Source: Anagrus nilaparvatae
Lineage: Eukaryota; Arthropoda; Insecta; Hymenoptera; Mymaridae
Direction of reading: 5' to 3'
DNA length: 64,000 bases
NCBI GenBank assembly: GCA_022575985.1
Contig: JAKSXM010000107.1
Location: forward strand, 1,612,001 to 1,676,000
Made by a program: the position numbers and the translations under genes. Under the pieces are notes generated by a model. That model made no database searches, was not told the origin of the DNA, and worked only from the letters and a program-made list of their open reading frames with translations. Below, piece after piece: positions 10,950 through 23,400 of this stretch (the stretch's first letter is position 1; the number at the start of each line of letters is the position of its first letter).

Positions 10950-11280
10950 AAAAATAAATTTATAATGAGAGTATTTTTGATTTTTAATAAAGTTTTCTGA
11001 TAATTAAAAATTTACCAAAAATTTATTCCTTTTGCTCAAATATGAAAAATTTTATAGTACATACGTATGTGATAATGAAAAAAATTAAAAGCGTGGGTGC
11101 CAGTTTTTAATTTTCTTTCTGCATGCTTGGCACCCACGCTTTTAATTTTTTTCATTATCACATACGTATGTACTATAAAATTTTTCATATTTGAGCAAAA
11201 GGAATAAATTTTTGGTAAATTTTTAATTATCAGAAAAGTTTATTAAAAATCAAAAATACTCTCATTATAAATTTATTTTT
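10950..11280. repeat. Near-perfect 331-bp palindrome
   Basis: Arms 10950-11101 and 11129-11280 are reverse complements over 152 bp with one mismatch found by eye (near 10995 against 11238), around a 27-base loop. Transcribed from either strand it would fold into a long hairpin RNA. No TTAA or other clear target duplication. Confidence 0.9.
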
Positions 11281-11956
11281 TAAGTTTTAGTGGGCTAAAA
11301 CTATACTAGATAACGCATAAATAAAAGCGTGTTTTAAAAAAATTTTAAGTGGTACTGCTACAAATGTAAAAATAAATTCTTATGGGATTTTTTATGAATG
11401 TGGACGGTGGCGACATTTTGAATGCATTATTGAAAGTAACTCTTTATTGAAGCCATCAAATTATCTCAAACTCTAGCTAGCTTGTTTTTCATCAAAAAAC
11501 ATCACTGAAAAAGATATATGAAGTAAAATATGGCATCATTACCAGATTATTAACCACCAGGTATTTAAAAAAATATCAACTTTTAACTTTACAAGGGGGT
11601 TTTTGAGGATGAGAAAAATTAATTTAGGGTGGAAAATATACAATTTTTCGACCCAACATATTTTCCGATTTTCCAAGATGGCGGACCATAAATTTTAAAA
11701 GTATCAACTTTTAAGTTTACAAGGGGGTTTTTGAGGGTGCACCCAGACGCTACTCGTACGAAAATACTGAACTAAAAAATATTTCACATGAGTTTTCGGA
11801 GCGCGCGCTGTCTTCATTCGTGTTTTATAGTTCAAAACAAAATAAAGTCGGTAAAAGCGAGTGCGTCTAAGTTCGGATAGAAAAATTAAATGAAATTTTT
11901 TTTCGTTCAAGAAACTTGAACGAATTTATTTTTTTATTGCGCCGTCGTCTCTTCGC
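11281..11956. other. Non-coding flank, GC-richer from about 11730
   Basis: A 37-bp direct repeat (TATCAACTTTTAA..GGGGGTTTTTGAGG) lies at about 11574-11611 and 11702-11738. From about 11730 to 11956 the DNA is clearly richer in GC and CpG (GGAGCGCGCGCTG, GCGCCGTCGTC) and continues in composition at 17941-18060, beyond the inserted 6-kb element. It may be the promoter or 5' end of a host gene; no exon is proven. Confidence 0.4.
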
Positions 11957-14900
11957 ACTAGAGTAAAGTTGGCCGGGACAAAAATTAAAAATTAATTTTT
12001 TTTAATGAAACCTATGTCAAATAATTGCTCTTTAATTGCTCCCAAATGCTCTCATAATTATTTTAATTGCTCCCCAATTATTTTTTTTTAAATTAATAAA
12101 TAAATAATGGGTCTGCACTGGCTTTAAAAACGTTTTGGGCATAAAGTATCCCATCCACATTAATAAATCATAGCTCCAAAAATTGCTCCTGCATTAACTT
12201 AAATTGCTCTCTAAAAATTAATAAATAATTTTTTTAATTTGTTATTAAAAAATAAAAAATAAATATTTTTATTTTTGTCGGTAATTTTGACTACATGCGC
12301 ATGCGTTAATTCAAAATATCATACTCCCATAGTATCTATATACTTTTTTATCCTCGGCACATCTACATATAAAAAATCTAGTATTATTTTTGGTTATATA
12401 TTTGTCATAGTTACGACTGTTTTTGCGCGAAAATTAAAGTTATGTTTTTTTAAAATAATTTAAGTTTATAAAGCTCAATCATTGAAAAAAAATCAAAAAT
12501 CTTTTTAAAGTGAAAATGGGCTTTGGAAATAATACCTTACTTATTGAAGAATAAAATCGAATCTCTTATTCAAAATTTGATTTCTGGAAAAAAGTCTTAA
12601 GATAACTAAATATTTGTTGCTGGATTATTAATAGAATTTAAGTGTACATGACGATTTGTTTTTGTTTAATAGAATTAATTAGGCCCTGAAATGAAAAAAA
12701 AAAAATTCAAAGGTACATCGATTTGGCCCATGTTTTAAGAGGCACTTTGAATTTTCGCAAAACTGAAAAAAAATCGTGAACAAGAAATAAATTGGCGACA
12801 GGTGTCAAAAAGATTTCCCCATTTTTTTTTCTTTCAAAAAGCGCGTTTTTCATATTTGAGCAACCCAAAGTTACGAACAAAATTTTTTTTACTTCTTATT
12901 GCACAACATTTTAGAAAAATTTTTCAAAAATATAGGTATTGGATCCTAAATTCGAGTAAAAGGGTTATTTATAAAATCAGTACTTCTATATATAAAATAA
13001 TTAGGTACTCCGTCCACAAAGAAAAAAATTTGGTGTTTTTTTATTTTTGATGGCGAAAATTTTGAGAAAAAAATTTTCGAAAAATTAGGTATCAGATCCA
13101 AGATATATCGAGTAAAAAGGATATTTCTAAAATTATTACATTTAGAGAAAAAAATAGGTATTCCATCCCGCTTTAAAAAATAAATTAGATTTTTTAATGA
13201 AAAATGTTTTTAAAAAAAATTAGGTCTTAATACCACAATGAATCGGAAATATCACAGGTTACATTCATAAATTTATACATAAATTCATACATTAAATCAA
13301 GAATAAAATATTCTCGAGTCGTATTTTAGGTAAAAATGAATTCTGAGGATACCGGGCATTAAAAACAATCTCACCTGGTGCACATTGTCACTGAAGGAAA
13401 AAATAAGCCTCTTAGGGTGAAAATGTACTTTAAAGGTTCAAAACAGATCTAGAAGTGCTAATTTGGCCCCAATTTTAACTCCCAGAGTCCATATCCTTAT
13501 ATAATTCCATAAAGATTATTTTCTTCTTATTTCAAGCATATATACGAGTTATTCTTGTCTTAAATAGATTTGTTTTAGACACAACTAGATATTAGTCTAA
13601 GTAGTTAGTTCTTCAATTAAGAAGAACATTTTTCTCAAGGCCTATACAAAGTTTTCAGCAGCAAATCGAATTGCTGATTTTCTTTATCAAATATATCGAT
13701 AAAAAAATTTTTTTTAATTTTTAAATTTATCCAAAAATTATACAGTACTTCAAAAAAAAGTTGGCTCATATGCTAAAATTTTCAAAAAACTATTAGCTAT
13801 AAAATATAAAATTTTAAACAATTATTGATGAAACCTTGAAATTTTTGGAATAATTTGAACAGCGTGACACATATATTTTATGATAGATAATAATATTTTA
13901 GTGGGCCTAGATTATGCAAATATATCCAAGTCATGTAAAATTTTAATCGATATTGCTGTATCTCTTCATCAAATATTAATTAAAAAAGGATAGCATATGA
14001 AAAAAGAATGATATAATTATAGAATAATTTTTTATCAAAAAGAATTATTTTTTAAAGCTTCTGGTTTGTTTTAAAACTTTTTCTAAGAAGCTATATATAA
14101 TTTAATTTGTATATAAATATAACTATTATATATAGCTATTTTTTAAAGTAAATTCAATACACATATAGTATTATATCATATTATTAAATGTACATTTATA
14201 GTATACACATATTTATACTTAATTATATAAACAAAGGGGAAAAGGTTCTATTTGTATGTGTATTCTATAAAAAATAAACATATGCGACATTCCGGAAGTA
14301 ATAAATAAAAATGAACAAAAAAGTGACCTGCGAAATTAAAAAAAATTTTAATAATGAAATAAATGTATGAAGGTTTTTGCTTCATTAAAAATTGTTGCTT
14401 CTTTTAATTTTTAAAGTAATTTTCAGCGCCCTAATGCCTAAAAATGCCTAAATTTTTCAAAATCAATGTATTTTTTGTAAAAAATTAATTTTTTTACATA
14501 AAACTTCAATTTTTTTTACTAAAGGTAATTTTATAATTGTTATTCTTCCAAAAAATTTTGAAACAATCTGTATCTTTTTATACGTACCTCAGTAGTTTAT
14601 GTTTTTTAATCTAATCAAATTTTATTTAAAATTAAAAATTAAAAAAAGTACTTCTTAAGGGTATATTTTTAAACCCTTTGCTGTAACACTAATTAGAATA
14701 TTACCAAGGATTTAAAAATATAACATTAAAAAGAAGCATATTATGCAAATTTCTGATATTCTGAGAAAATTTAAACTATTCTAAATAAAATAATAATACT
14801 TTAAAAAAACTGGTCTACTTTTGAGAAAATATTCTTTTGAAAGGAAATACTACTTTATTTGAATTTATTTCAATTTAGAGATGGTGTTCATACATTTTTA

Positions 14901-17900
14901 CTTACAAAATTACTTACAAAAATTGTAATATATGACGCATTTTTTATTACTACTTAATTTGGCCCTGGAATCACAAAAAAAAATTTTGAAGCCACATTGA
15001 TTTCACCCGTCTATTCAGATAGCTAAAACTTTTAGAAAACTGAAAAAATCGTTAACAAGAAATTGGCGATAGGTGTCAAAAACATTTTTCCACTTATATG
15101 TCAAAAGCCACGATTTTTCTTACTGATCGACCCAAAATATTCTAAATAACTTTTTTGTAAAAAAAATAGGTTCAAATTTCCATGGAAAAAAATTTTCTTT
15201 TAAAACATTTACCATCAAAAAATCTCAAACTAATTTTTTTTTTTAAGTGGGATGGAATACCTAATTTTTTCTCTTAAAGTAATAATTTTAGAATTATCGT
15301 TTTTACTCAATATATCTTGGATCTAATAGCTAATTTTTTGAAAATTTTTTTCTTAAAATTTTTGCCACCAAAAAACAAAAAAAACACCAAAATTTTTTTC
15401 TTTGTGGATGGAGTACCTAATTATTTTATATAGAAGTACTAATTTTGTAAATAACGCTTTTACTCGAATTTAGGATCCAATACCTATATTTTTGAAAAAT
15501 TTTTCTAAAATGTTGTGCAATAAGAAGTAAAAAAAATAAGTACATTTTTTTCTTTTTGGACGTAGGACCTAATTTTTTTCTATAGAAGTACTAGTTTTAA
15601 GAAAATCATTTTTGCTCGTTTTGTGATAGGTTAAATTCTGATTTTTGATTTTTTGGCATATAAGCACGTTTTGGGACCTCAGGAAGCTAAAAAACCGGTT
15701 TTTAAAAAAAGTATGTGTGTGTGTGTGCGTGTGTGTGAAAAAAAATCAAAAAATCAAAAAATCTGAAACTACTTTGTTTTTTTTAAGTTGGATGTAATAC
15801 CTAATTTATTTCCATGAAAGTACTTATATTTGAAAGTACGATTTTTACTCAAATTGTCGAATCTGATAATTAATTTTTTGAAAATTTTTTCCAAAAATTT
15901 TCGTTACAAAAAAATACAAAAAGCACCAATTTTTTTTTTCTTTTTGGACGTAGTACCTAATTTATTTCTATAAGAGTACTACTTTTATAAAGTTCATTTA
16001 TAGTAATTTTTTGGATCTGATACCGAATTTTTTCAAAATTTTTTTCTCAAAATTAAATAAACTACAATATTTTTTTTTTTTTTTGGTGTAATACTTCATT
16101 TAATTCCATGAAAGTATTTATATTTGAAAATATTGTAACCGGTGATATTTCACAACCATCATGGAATTAGGACCTAATTTTTTTTTCAAAAATATTTTCA
16201 TTAAAAAATCTTAAGCTACTTTTTTTTTTTTTATTTGGAGGTAATACCTCATTTATTTCCATGAAAGTACTTATATGTATTTGAAAGTATGATTTTTACT
16301 CGATATCTCGAATCTGATATTTAATTTTCTGAAAATATTTTTCCTAAAATTTTTTTCGCAAAAAATACAAAAAACGTTAATTTTTTTTTCTTTTTGGACG
16401 TAGTACCTAATTTATTTCTATGAGAGTACTAGTTTTAGAAAGTTCGTTTATAGTAATTTTTTGGATCAGATACTGAATTTTTTCAAATTTTTTTTCTCAA
16501 AATTAAAAAAACTAAAAAATTAAAAAAACTGCAATATTTTTTTTTTTTGGTGTAATACTTCATTTAGTTCCATGAAAGTACTTATATTTGATAATATGGT
16601 TTTTACTCGATATCTTGAATCTGATTATTAACATTTTGAAAATTAGTTAAAATACTTTTAAGTTAATAGAAATGTATGTATGATTGCATGCTTGTAATCG
16701 GTGATATCTGTGGCATATTGAAATATTAAGCTCATTGTTTGAGGAACCTTAGTGCCAGCTAGTTGGCAGGGTATTTTTTTTATCCAACACCAAATGTTTT
16801 GAAAATTTTTTACAAGAAAAATAGAAAAAACATCATCATTATTTTTCTTTTTGGATATAATAACTGGAAATTTTCAATGGAAAACCCTATTAGTTTTTTT
16901 TTCTTTTTAAACGTAGTATCTAATTTTTTTATATGGAAGTACTAGCTTTAGAAATAGCATTTTAAATCGATTTCTTTCGATTGTTTGGATCTGATTATAG
17001 CTAAACTTTTTAACATTTTTGTTCGAAACTTTGGGTTGCTCAAACATGAAAAACGAGCTTTTTGAAGAAAAAAAATGGAAAAATCTTTTTGACACCTATC
17101 GCCAATTTATTTCTTGTTCACGATTTTTTTTCAGTTTTGCGAAAATTCAAAGTGCCTCTTAAAACATGGGCCAAATCGATGTACCTTTGAATTTTTTTTT
17201 TTTCATTTCAGGGCCTAATTAATTCTATTAAACAAAAACAAATCGTCATGTACACTTAAATTCTATTAATAATCCAGCAACAAATATTTAGTTATCTTAA
17301 GACTTTTTTCCAGAAATCAAATTTTGAATAAGAGATTCGATTTTATTCTTCAATAAGTAAGGTATTATTTCCAAAGCCCATTTTCACTTTAAAAAGATTT
17401 TTGATTTTTTTTCAATGATTGAGCTTTATAAACTTAAATTATTTTAAAAAAACATAACTTTAATTTTCGCGCAAAAACAGTCGTAACTATGACAAATATA
17501 TGACCAAAAATAATACTAGATTTTTTATATGTAGATGTGCCGAGGATAAAAAAGTATATAGATACTATGGGAGTATGATATTTTGAATTAACGCATGCGC
17601 ATGTAGTCAAAATTACCGACAAAAATAAAAATATTTATTTTTTATTTTTTAATAACAAATTAAAAAAATTATTTATTAATTTTTAGAGAGCAATTTAAGT
17701 TAATGCAGGAGCAATTTTTTGAGCTATGATTTATTAATGTGGATGGGATACTTTATGCCCAAAACGTTTTTAAAGCCAGTGCAGACCCATTATTTATTTA
17801 TTAATTTAAAAAAAAATAATTGGGGAGCAATTAAAATAATTATGAGAGCATTTGGGAGCAATTAAAGAGCAATTATTTGACATAGGTTTCATTAAAAAAA

Positions 17901-17940
17901 ATTAATTTTTAATTTTTGTCCCGGCCAACTTTACTCTAGT
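11957..17940. mobile_element. 6-kb DNA transposon-like element with long TIRs and 9-bp TSD (Mutator-like, non-autonomous)
   Basis: The ends are exact inverted repeats starting ACTAGAGTAAAGTTGGCC and stay alignable for about 0.9 kb (11957-12890 and 17015-17940). A perfect 9-bp duplication, TCTCTTCGC, flanks the element (11948-11956 and 17941-17949). Long TIRs with a 9-bp duplication are typical of Mutator-like elements, so that is the likely superfamily; no transposase frame is present. The interior (12890-17015) is AT-rich and holds degenerate copies of a roughly 450-470-bp tandem unit that also occurs at 40050-41760. The 62-residue frames at 12275 and 17434 are the same chance frame in the two arms. 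Confidence 0.8.
15711..15737. repeat. (TG)n microsatellite
   Basis: Preceded by GGCATATAAGCACGTTTTGG, as is the (TG)n run at 40013-40040, so the microsatellite is part of the shared repeat unit. Confidence 0.9.
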
Positions 17941-18616
17941 TCTCTTCGCGCACCCTCTCCTCTTTCAATCGTCAACAAAATAGCCCGCTTCCCTACAGTA
18001 TCGACGGAAACAACAGCTTAAAAGACGTCTGAAATAACGTTGCTTGAGACGTTTGAATAAGGTTTTAAACATAGTATATATATGTATATATATAATGTAT
18101 ATGTATATATTTTTTTTATATACATATTTTTTTGATAAATTAAAAATATGAAATCAAATTTATAGGTAAAATTTTTTTTATTTTAGCAATTTTTACAGAG
18201 TATATAAGTGAAAAACAAATAAAAAAATTTTTTTAAAATAGTTGAAATTAAACATTATTTTGTGCAATACATTGCCACTAGATTACATCTCAGCCTTGAT
18301 TGAATGAGTTTCTTTTGTCCCGCCGATTCCTATAAAACCTAAAATACAGACCATAATTATTCATAAATTTAGTATGTTAACAGCAAGCGGATTTTTTTTT
18401 TTTTTAACGATTGAAATGTCTTCAAATGTAAAGAAAATTGAAAAAAAAATTATTTACATGCATTTAAAATGCAAGTAACGTGGCATGATAAATCATAATA
18501 AATAATTTTTTTTTACTTTTCTTTACATTTTATGACATATGCAACCATTTAAAATATACATTATCTATTTATTTTTTTAAGGGTAGCAATCTATTGTTAA
18601 TATTTTCATATAAATA
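17941..18616. other. GC-richer island then AT-rich spacer
   Basis: Bases 17941-18060 have more GC and CpG than the neighbourhood and continue the island cut at 11956. A TATATG-rich microsatellite follows at about 18074-18125. The rest is AT-rich with nothing recognised. Confidence 0.4.
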
Positions 18617-19125
18617 ACCTGTTGTAAGAAATGGTATGTAATAGTAAAAGAAATTGTTATACTGGTTCTGTTTAGATTTCACTGAGTTAGAGTTAGCGTT
18701 AACAACTTGGTTATTATTAAATTAAAATTTTTTATTATATCAAATCTAATTAAGTTTTGACATAAAATTTAAGCAATGTTGCTTTTTGGACTTGGTATTA
18801 ACAGTACTTAATTTTTTAAACTTTACTTTCTTTACCGAGAAGGCATATAAAATACTTTCATGTTGAATATATATAATTAACAAACAAATATATTGTATTG
18901 CCACATCGATAAACAAAGTTAAGTTTAAAAAATTAAGTATTTTCCATACTAATAATTATATATTAACATCACTTAAATTTTATGTTAAAACTTTGGATTT
19001 GATTAGTAAAATTTTAATTTTAAAAGTAACCCAGTTGTTAACGCTAACTCTAAGTCAGTGAAATCTAAACAGATCCAGTGTAACAATTATTTTTTTTATT
19101 ACATACCATTTGTTAAAACACAGGC
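18617..19125. repeat. Foldback repeat
   Basis: The left arm (about 18617-18830) pairs with 18915-19125: for example GTTAACGCTAACTC at about 19036 is the complement of GAGTTAGCGTTAAC at about 18690. The arms carry indels, so it is older than the other palindromes. Part of the left arm (ATAAAATTTAAGCAATGTTGC) recurs as a direct copy near 19217-19240. Confidence 0.75.
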
Positions 19126-20312
19126 TATTCTACTTTTTTAAAGGTACAAATTTATATGATTTATATTTTCAAAAAGTAAATAACCTGTTTTTATTTAACA
19201 AGTGCAAAAGTTTTAGATAAAATTTAAGCGATGTTGCTTTTTTGTGCTTGGTATTAAGAATACTTTTTTTTTTTGAAGAATTTGCCAAACTTATACAATC
19301 AATTAGTATTTTACCTTATTATTTAATCTTTTAAAGTTGCTCTGCTCAATGGTTAAAGTTTTGGAAGTTAACCGATGTAGATTCTGATGTTGTAAAAATA
19401 CCTAATAAAAATAAATAAATGAAATAAAAGTTTAATAATATTATAAGGATAAATTATTTATAATAAAAACTGAAATCAATTAATTACATTTTATTGTTTA
19501 TCAGGGCTCCTACTAGCTCTCCTTTGCAGTTTTGCACTATTTGCCGTTGAATCAGATAACCTACAAAAAATAAAATTAATTTTAATATTAATACACCTAA
19601 ATACTTTTATTATAAATTTTTACTTCAAGAACTGCAGCATTCTTCATAAAAAAATTCAGATAAGTTTTGAAAATCCTTATTATACTTATTGTAAAAAACT
19701 TTTTCTTTGTGTTTTTATTTTATATATAATAATAATAATTATATATAAAAATAATACGCATTTTAGTGTCTCCATAAAAAATCGTTTGTCATAAATTTTC
19801 AGATTTGTATTTGGTCACGAATATCTAATTTTTGCTATTATTTTTAATTTATAAACTTAGGGCAAGGTGCTACATTGAAAAAAATTTGTTGGTCAAAATT
19901 TTTTTATTTCTTTTATAATAGTAAAATTGAAAATAACACGCTTTGCTTCAAATTTCCATAATTTTTTTTTCACTTTTTTCTGCAAACTTTAGTTATTAGT
20001 CATACTATTAGCTCTGACCGATTAAAATAAGTCAACTGCAAACTAAAGTTTTATACATTAATATAAAATAAATTGAAAAAAAATTTTTTTTAAAATACTT
20101 TTTGTGTTTTTATTCACTTACAAAAAAAAACCCTTAATCTCTTACCGTTTTCCTTTAAATAAATTTTAAATTTTCAATCAAATACCGACAACTAGCACCC
20201 TGCCTTAAGAGGATACTGTGGGTACAAATAGAAACACATATCTTACCAACTGTAAAAATTATATGTTTAGCATAATATTTCTCTTTAAAATTTAATTATT
20301 ATTTTAATTTAG
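19126..20312. other. AT-rich stretch upstream of the DUF4806-like gene, possible unidentified exons
   Basis: Two short frames sit behind good acceptor-like sequences on the minus strand (TTTTTTGTAG at about 19560, TTTTTATTAG at about 19403). On the plus strand 19504-19575 encodes a hydrophobic run beginning L-L-L-A-L-L-C-S-F-A. None has enough support for a call. The first exons of the downstream gene should lie here or further left, but I cannot place them. Confidence 0.25.
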
Positions 20313-20498
20313 GTACCATAAAAAGAGCTAGAGAAGTTTATCAGAAATTATCCAGTGGAGAAACAACCATTCATTCAGAAAGTGAAAATGATAATGAACC
20401 AGCAAAAGAAAAAAATAAAAGTAGGAAACGTAAAATCAAGCCAACCAAAAAAGTTGATTTTTTCTATGGTAAATCGGCTACTGGAAAAAAAGTCAAAG
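20313..20498 (+). CDS. Exon of the DUF4806-like gene (basic, KRAREVY)
   Basis: 186 bases, phase 1 at both ends (acceptor TTTTAATTTAG, donor AAAG/GTACGA). It encodes 61 full codons with no stop: T-I-K-R-A-R-E at the start and a very basic K-S-R-K-R-K-I-K-P run that looks like a nuclear localisation signal. In insect DUF4806 proteins a similar A-R-x-x-Y/A segment follows an N-terminal domain, which I do not find upstream. Confidence 0.65.
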
Positions 20499-23400
20499 GT
20501 ACGATTAAAGTAAATATTTAAAAATGAAAATGAGATTTAATTATTGGATTACATTCAATTTTTAATTATGCAGTAGAAAAGTTAAACTATGGTCAATTGT
20601 TAATTTCAATAAATAAAACACTTTAATATTTTTATGCAAATATCTTTTATTGTTCCTTCTTTTTACAATTTAATCATTTTGTTAAAAAACGACGCGTTTC
20701 GGAAAGTTAACTTTCCATCTTCAGGTTTATCTCAATTAATGAGAAAAATAAAATTATATTAAAACACTTTTTGAACATAGTTTACGTCAATGTTGCATGG
20801 TCGAGCAACTGTATAATACTAATTTTATTTAATATTTCTATAAAATCTAACGTGTATTATTTAAAAGATAAGAAAATAATGACAATTTAATACATAATAA
20901 TAATACAATAAATATCTTATATTGTGTGTGTGAATAATTTCTATTATAGATATGATTACAAAACCTGTTTTAGAGTTATTTAAAGTTTAAAGGGAAATAT
21001 ATGGATTTTTAAATTTTATAATAATTTGTCGTATAAAATATTTTTATTGAACATCAATTTATCGTTAAGCATGTTATCTTTGTCTATTTTTGTATTTTTA
21101 TATATTTCGAATTCTTCTAAAGTATCCATATATTTTCCTTTCTTACAAAAATGTATAGGTGTTAAATGTTTGTAAATGTCCTTACAATCATGATTTTCAT
21201 TGATCAGGTGCATTCCAAAGTTAGTATTTTTACTGAGGTCTGATGTTATTTTTGGCTTGTGTTCAACGAACCTTTTAGAAAAACTACGACCTGTTTGGCC
21301 AATGTAATATTTATTATAGTAAAGACAATTAATTTTGTATACACCTGATTCATGAATAAAATCTGTTTCGTTTTTCTTTCTTTTCTTTTTAAAATTAAGA
21401 TGTTTTTTCAATTTGTTGTTAGTTCTAAAACCTATACGTATATCGTATTTTTTTGTGACATTGCTTAAAATGTTTGATGTTTCTGTAGTGTATAATGAGC
21501 CTATGTATTTTGTTTTGCATGAGTTTTGTGATGTGGCATTTGAATTATTATTTTTGTTTTTGTGTTTTTCTATTAGTTGGTTTATTAATTTGATATTATA
21601 ACCGTTATTTTTAGCAATCTGTTTGATTATATTGATTTCATGATTAAAATCTTCAATCTCCATGGGTATTGACAAAGCTCTATGAATTAGTGAATTGAAA
21701 GCTGCTAGTTTTTGGTTTTTGGGGTGATGTGAGTCATTGTGTATTACAGTGTCAGTGGTTGTGGGTTTTCTATAAATGGAAAATTTTAATTTGTCGTTAT
21801 TTTTTGTAATTTTAATATCTAGAAAATTTATTGAATTGTCTGTCTCTATTTCACTTGTAAATTGGATTTTTTTATTAAATTTATTTATGTAATTTTTAAA
21901 ACTTTCTATTTGTCTAGTTGTGCCATTGTATATTATAAAAATGTCATCAACATATCTGTTGTAACTAATTATGTTTTTTTGGTGTGGATTTGTATTTGTA
22001 AAAACGTTTGTATTTTCAAAGTTTTTTATGTATAAATCAGCTAAGAGACAGCTTAATGGATTACCCATGGCTAATCCATCTTTTTGTAGAAAGTATTCGT
22101 TATTGAACGTAAAGTAATTCTGTTTTAAGATAATTTTAGTTATTTTTATTAATTCATCTATTTTGGTTTTATTTAAAATTTTTGAAGATTCTAATCTTGA
22201 TTTTAGTATTTTAAGAGCCTCATCTATTGGTATGTTTGTGTACATGTTGCTTATGTCAAATGTGGTTAACTTGTAATTAAAATTAATTTTTTGATTTTTG
22301 ATGTTATTAATAAATTCTATGTTATTTTTAATACTATAATTACTTTGTTTATCTATTTTTAAACTATTAACTATTATTCTATGAATGAATTGTGCTATTT
22401 TATAACTAGGTGCTGTTTTGTAGTTTATAAGAGGTCTGATAGGTTTATTATTTTTATGTAATTTAATCAGTCCATTAAATATAGGTGCTAATGCTTTTAT
22501 TTGTTTATATTTGAAACTATCTTTTTTGTTTATTAAATTAATGCATGAGTTTATTGCTTCGTTAATTTCTTTGACATATTTTTCAGTTGGATTATCGTTT
22601 AACTTGATTATATTGTTTTCACTAATGAAGTTATAAGTTTTTTGTAAATGTTCACTATTACCTATTATCACTATGGTGTTGCCTTTGTCAGCTTTACATG
22701 TTATTGCATTATTATTTTGGAGTTTATTTTTTATTGATTTTATGGTGTTCATGTCTTCTTTAAATTTTCTATATTTCTTGGAATTTCTTATCTTTGTTGT
22801 ATTATTTGTTTTTCTGTCAATCTTTTTGTTGATTATGTTTCTTATCTCGTTTTGTGTTATTGGAGAACTTATACCTTTGATTGTTGATTCTAGATTTATT
22901 ATTTCTTTAAATTTGTTATTGAATTCCGGTAAATTATATTCTAAACCTTTATTTAATAAATTTATTTCTTTCTTGCTAAATTTTATGTTTGTTAGGTTGA
23001 CCACTCTTGGATAAAAATTATGTACATTTTTAATTGTTTCGTTGCTATTCTGTTTGTTGTATAATTTATGAAATTTTTTATCTTTATTTTTAATGATGTT
23101 TTTCATTATTTTTCTGATGTCTTCGCTTATTTTAAAAAAAATATATGGAAAATATATGGAAAATATATGGAAAATATATGGATACTTTAGAAGAATTCGA
23201 AATATATAAAAATACAAAAATAGACAAAGATAACATGCTTAACGATAAATTGATGTTCAATAAAAATATTTTATACGACAAATTATTATAAAATTTAAAA
23301 ATCCATATATTTCCCTTTAAACTTTAAATAACTCTAAAACAGGTTTTGTAATCATATCTATAATAGAAATTATTCACACACACAATATAAGATATTTATT

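Noticed and set aside
12275..17622. Two identical 62-residue frames as a duplicated gene
   Set aside because: They are the same chance frame in the two inverted arms of one transposon.
22673..23014. 113-residue hydrophobic plus-strand frame
   Set aside because: Antisense shadow of the PLE protein; the hydrophobic look comes from T-rich complement of A-rich code.
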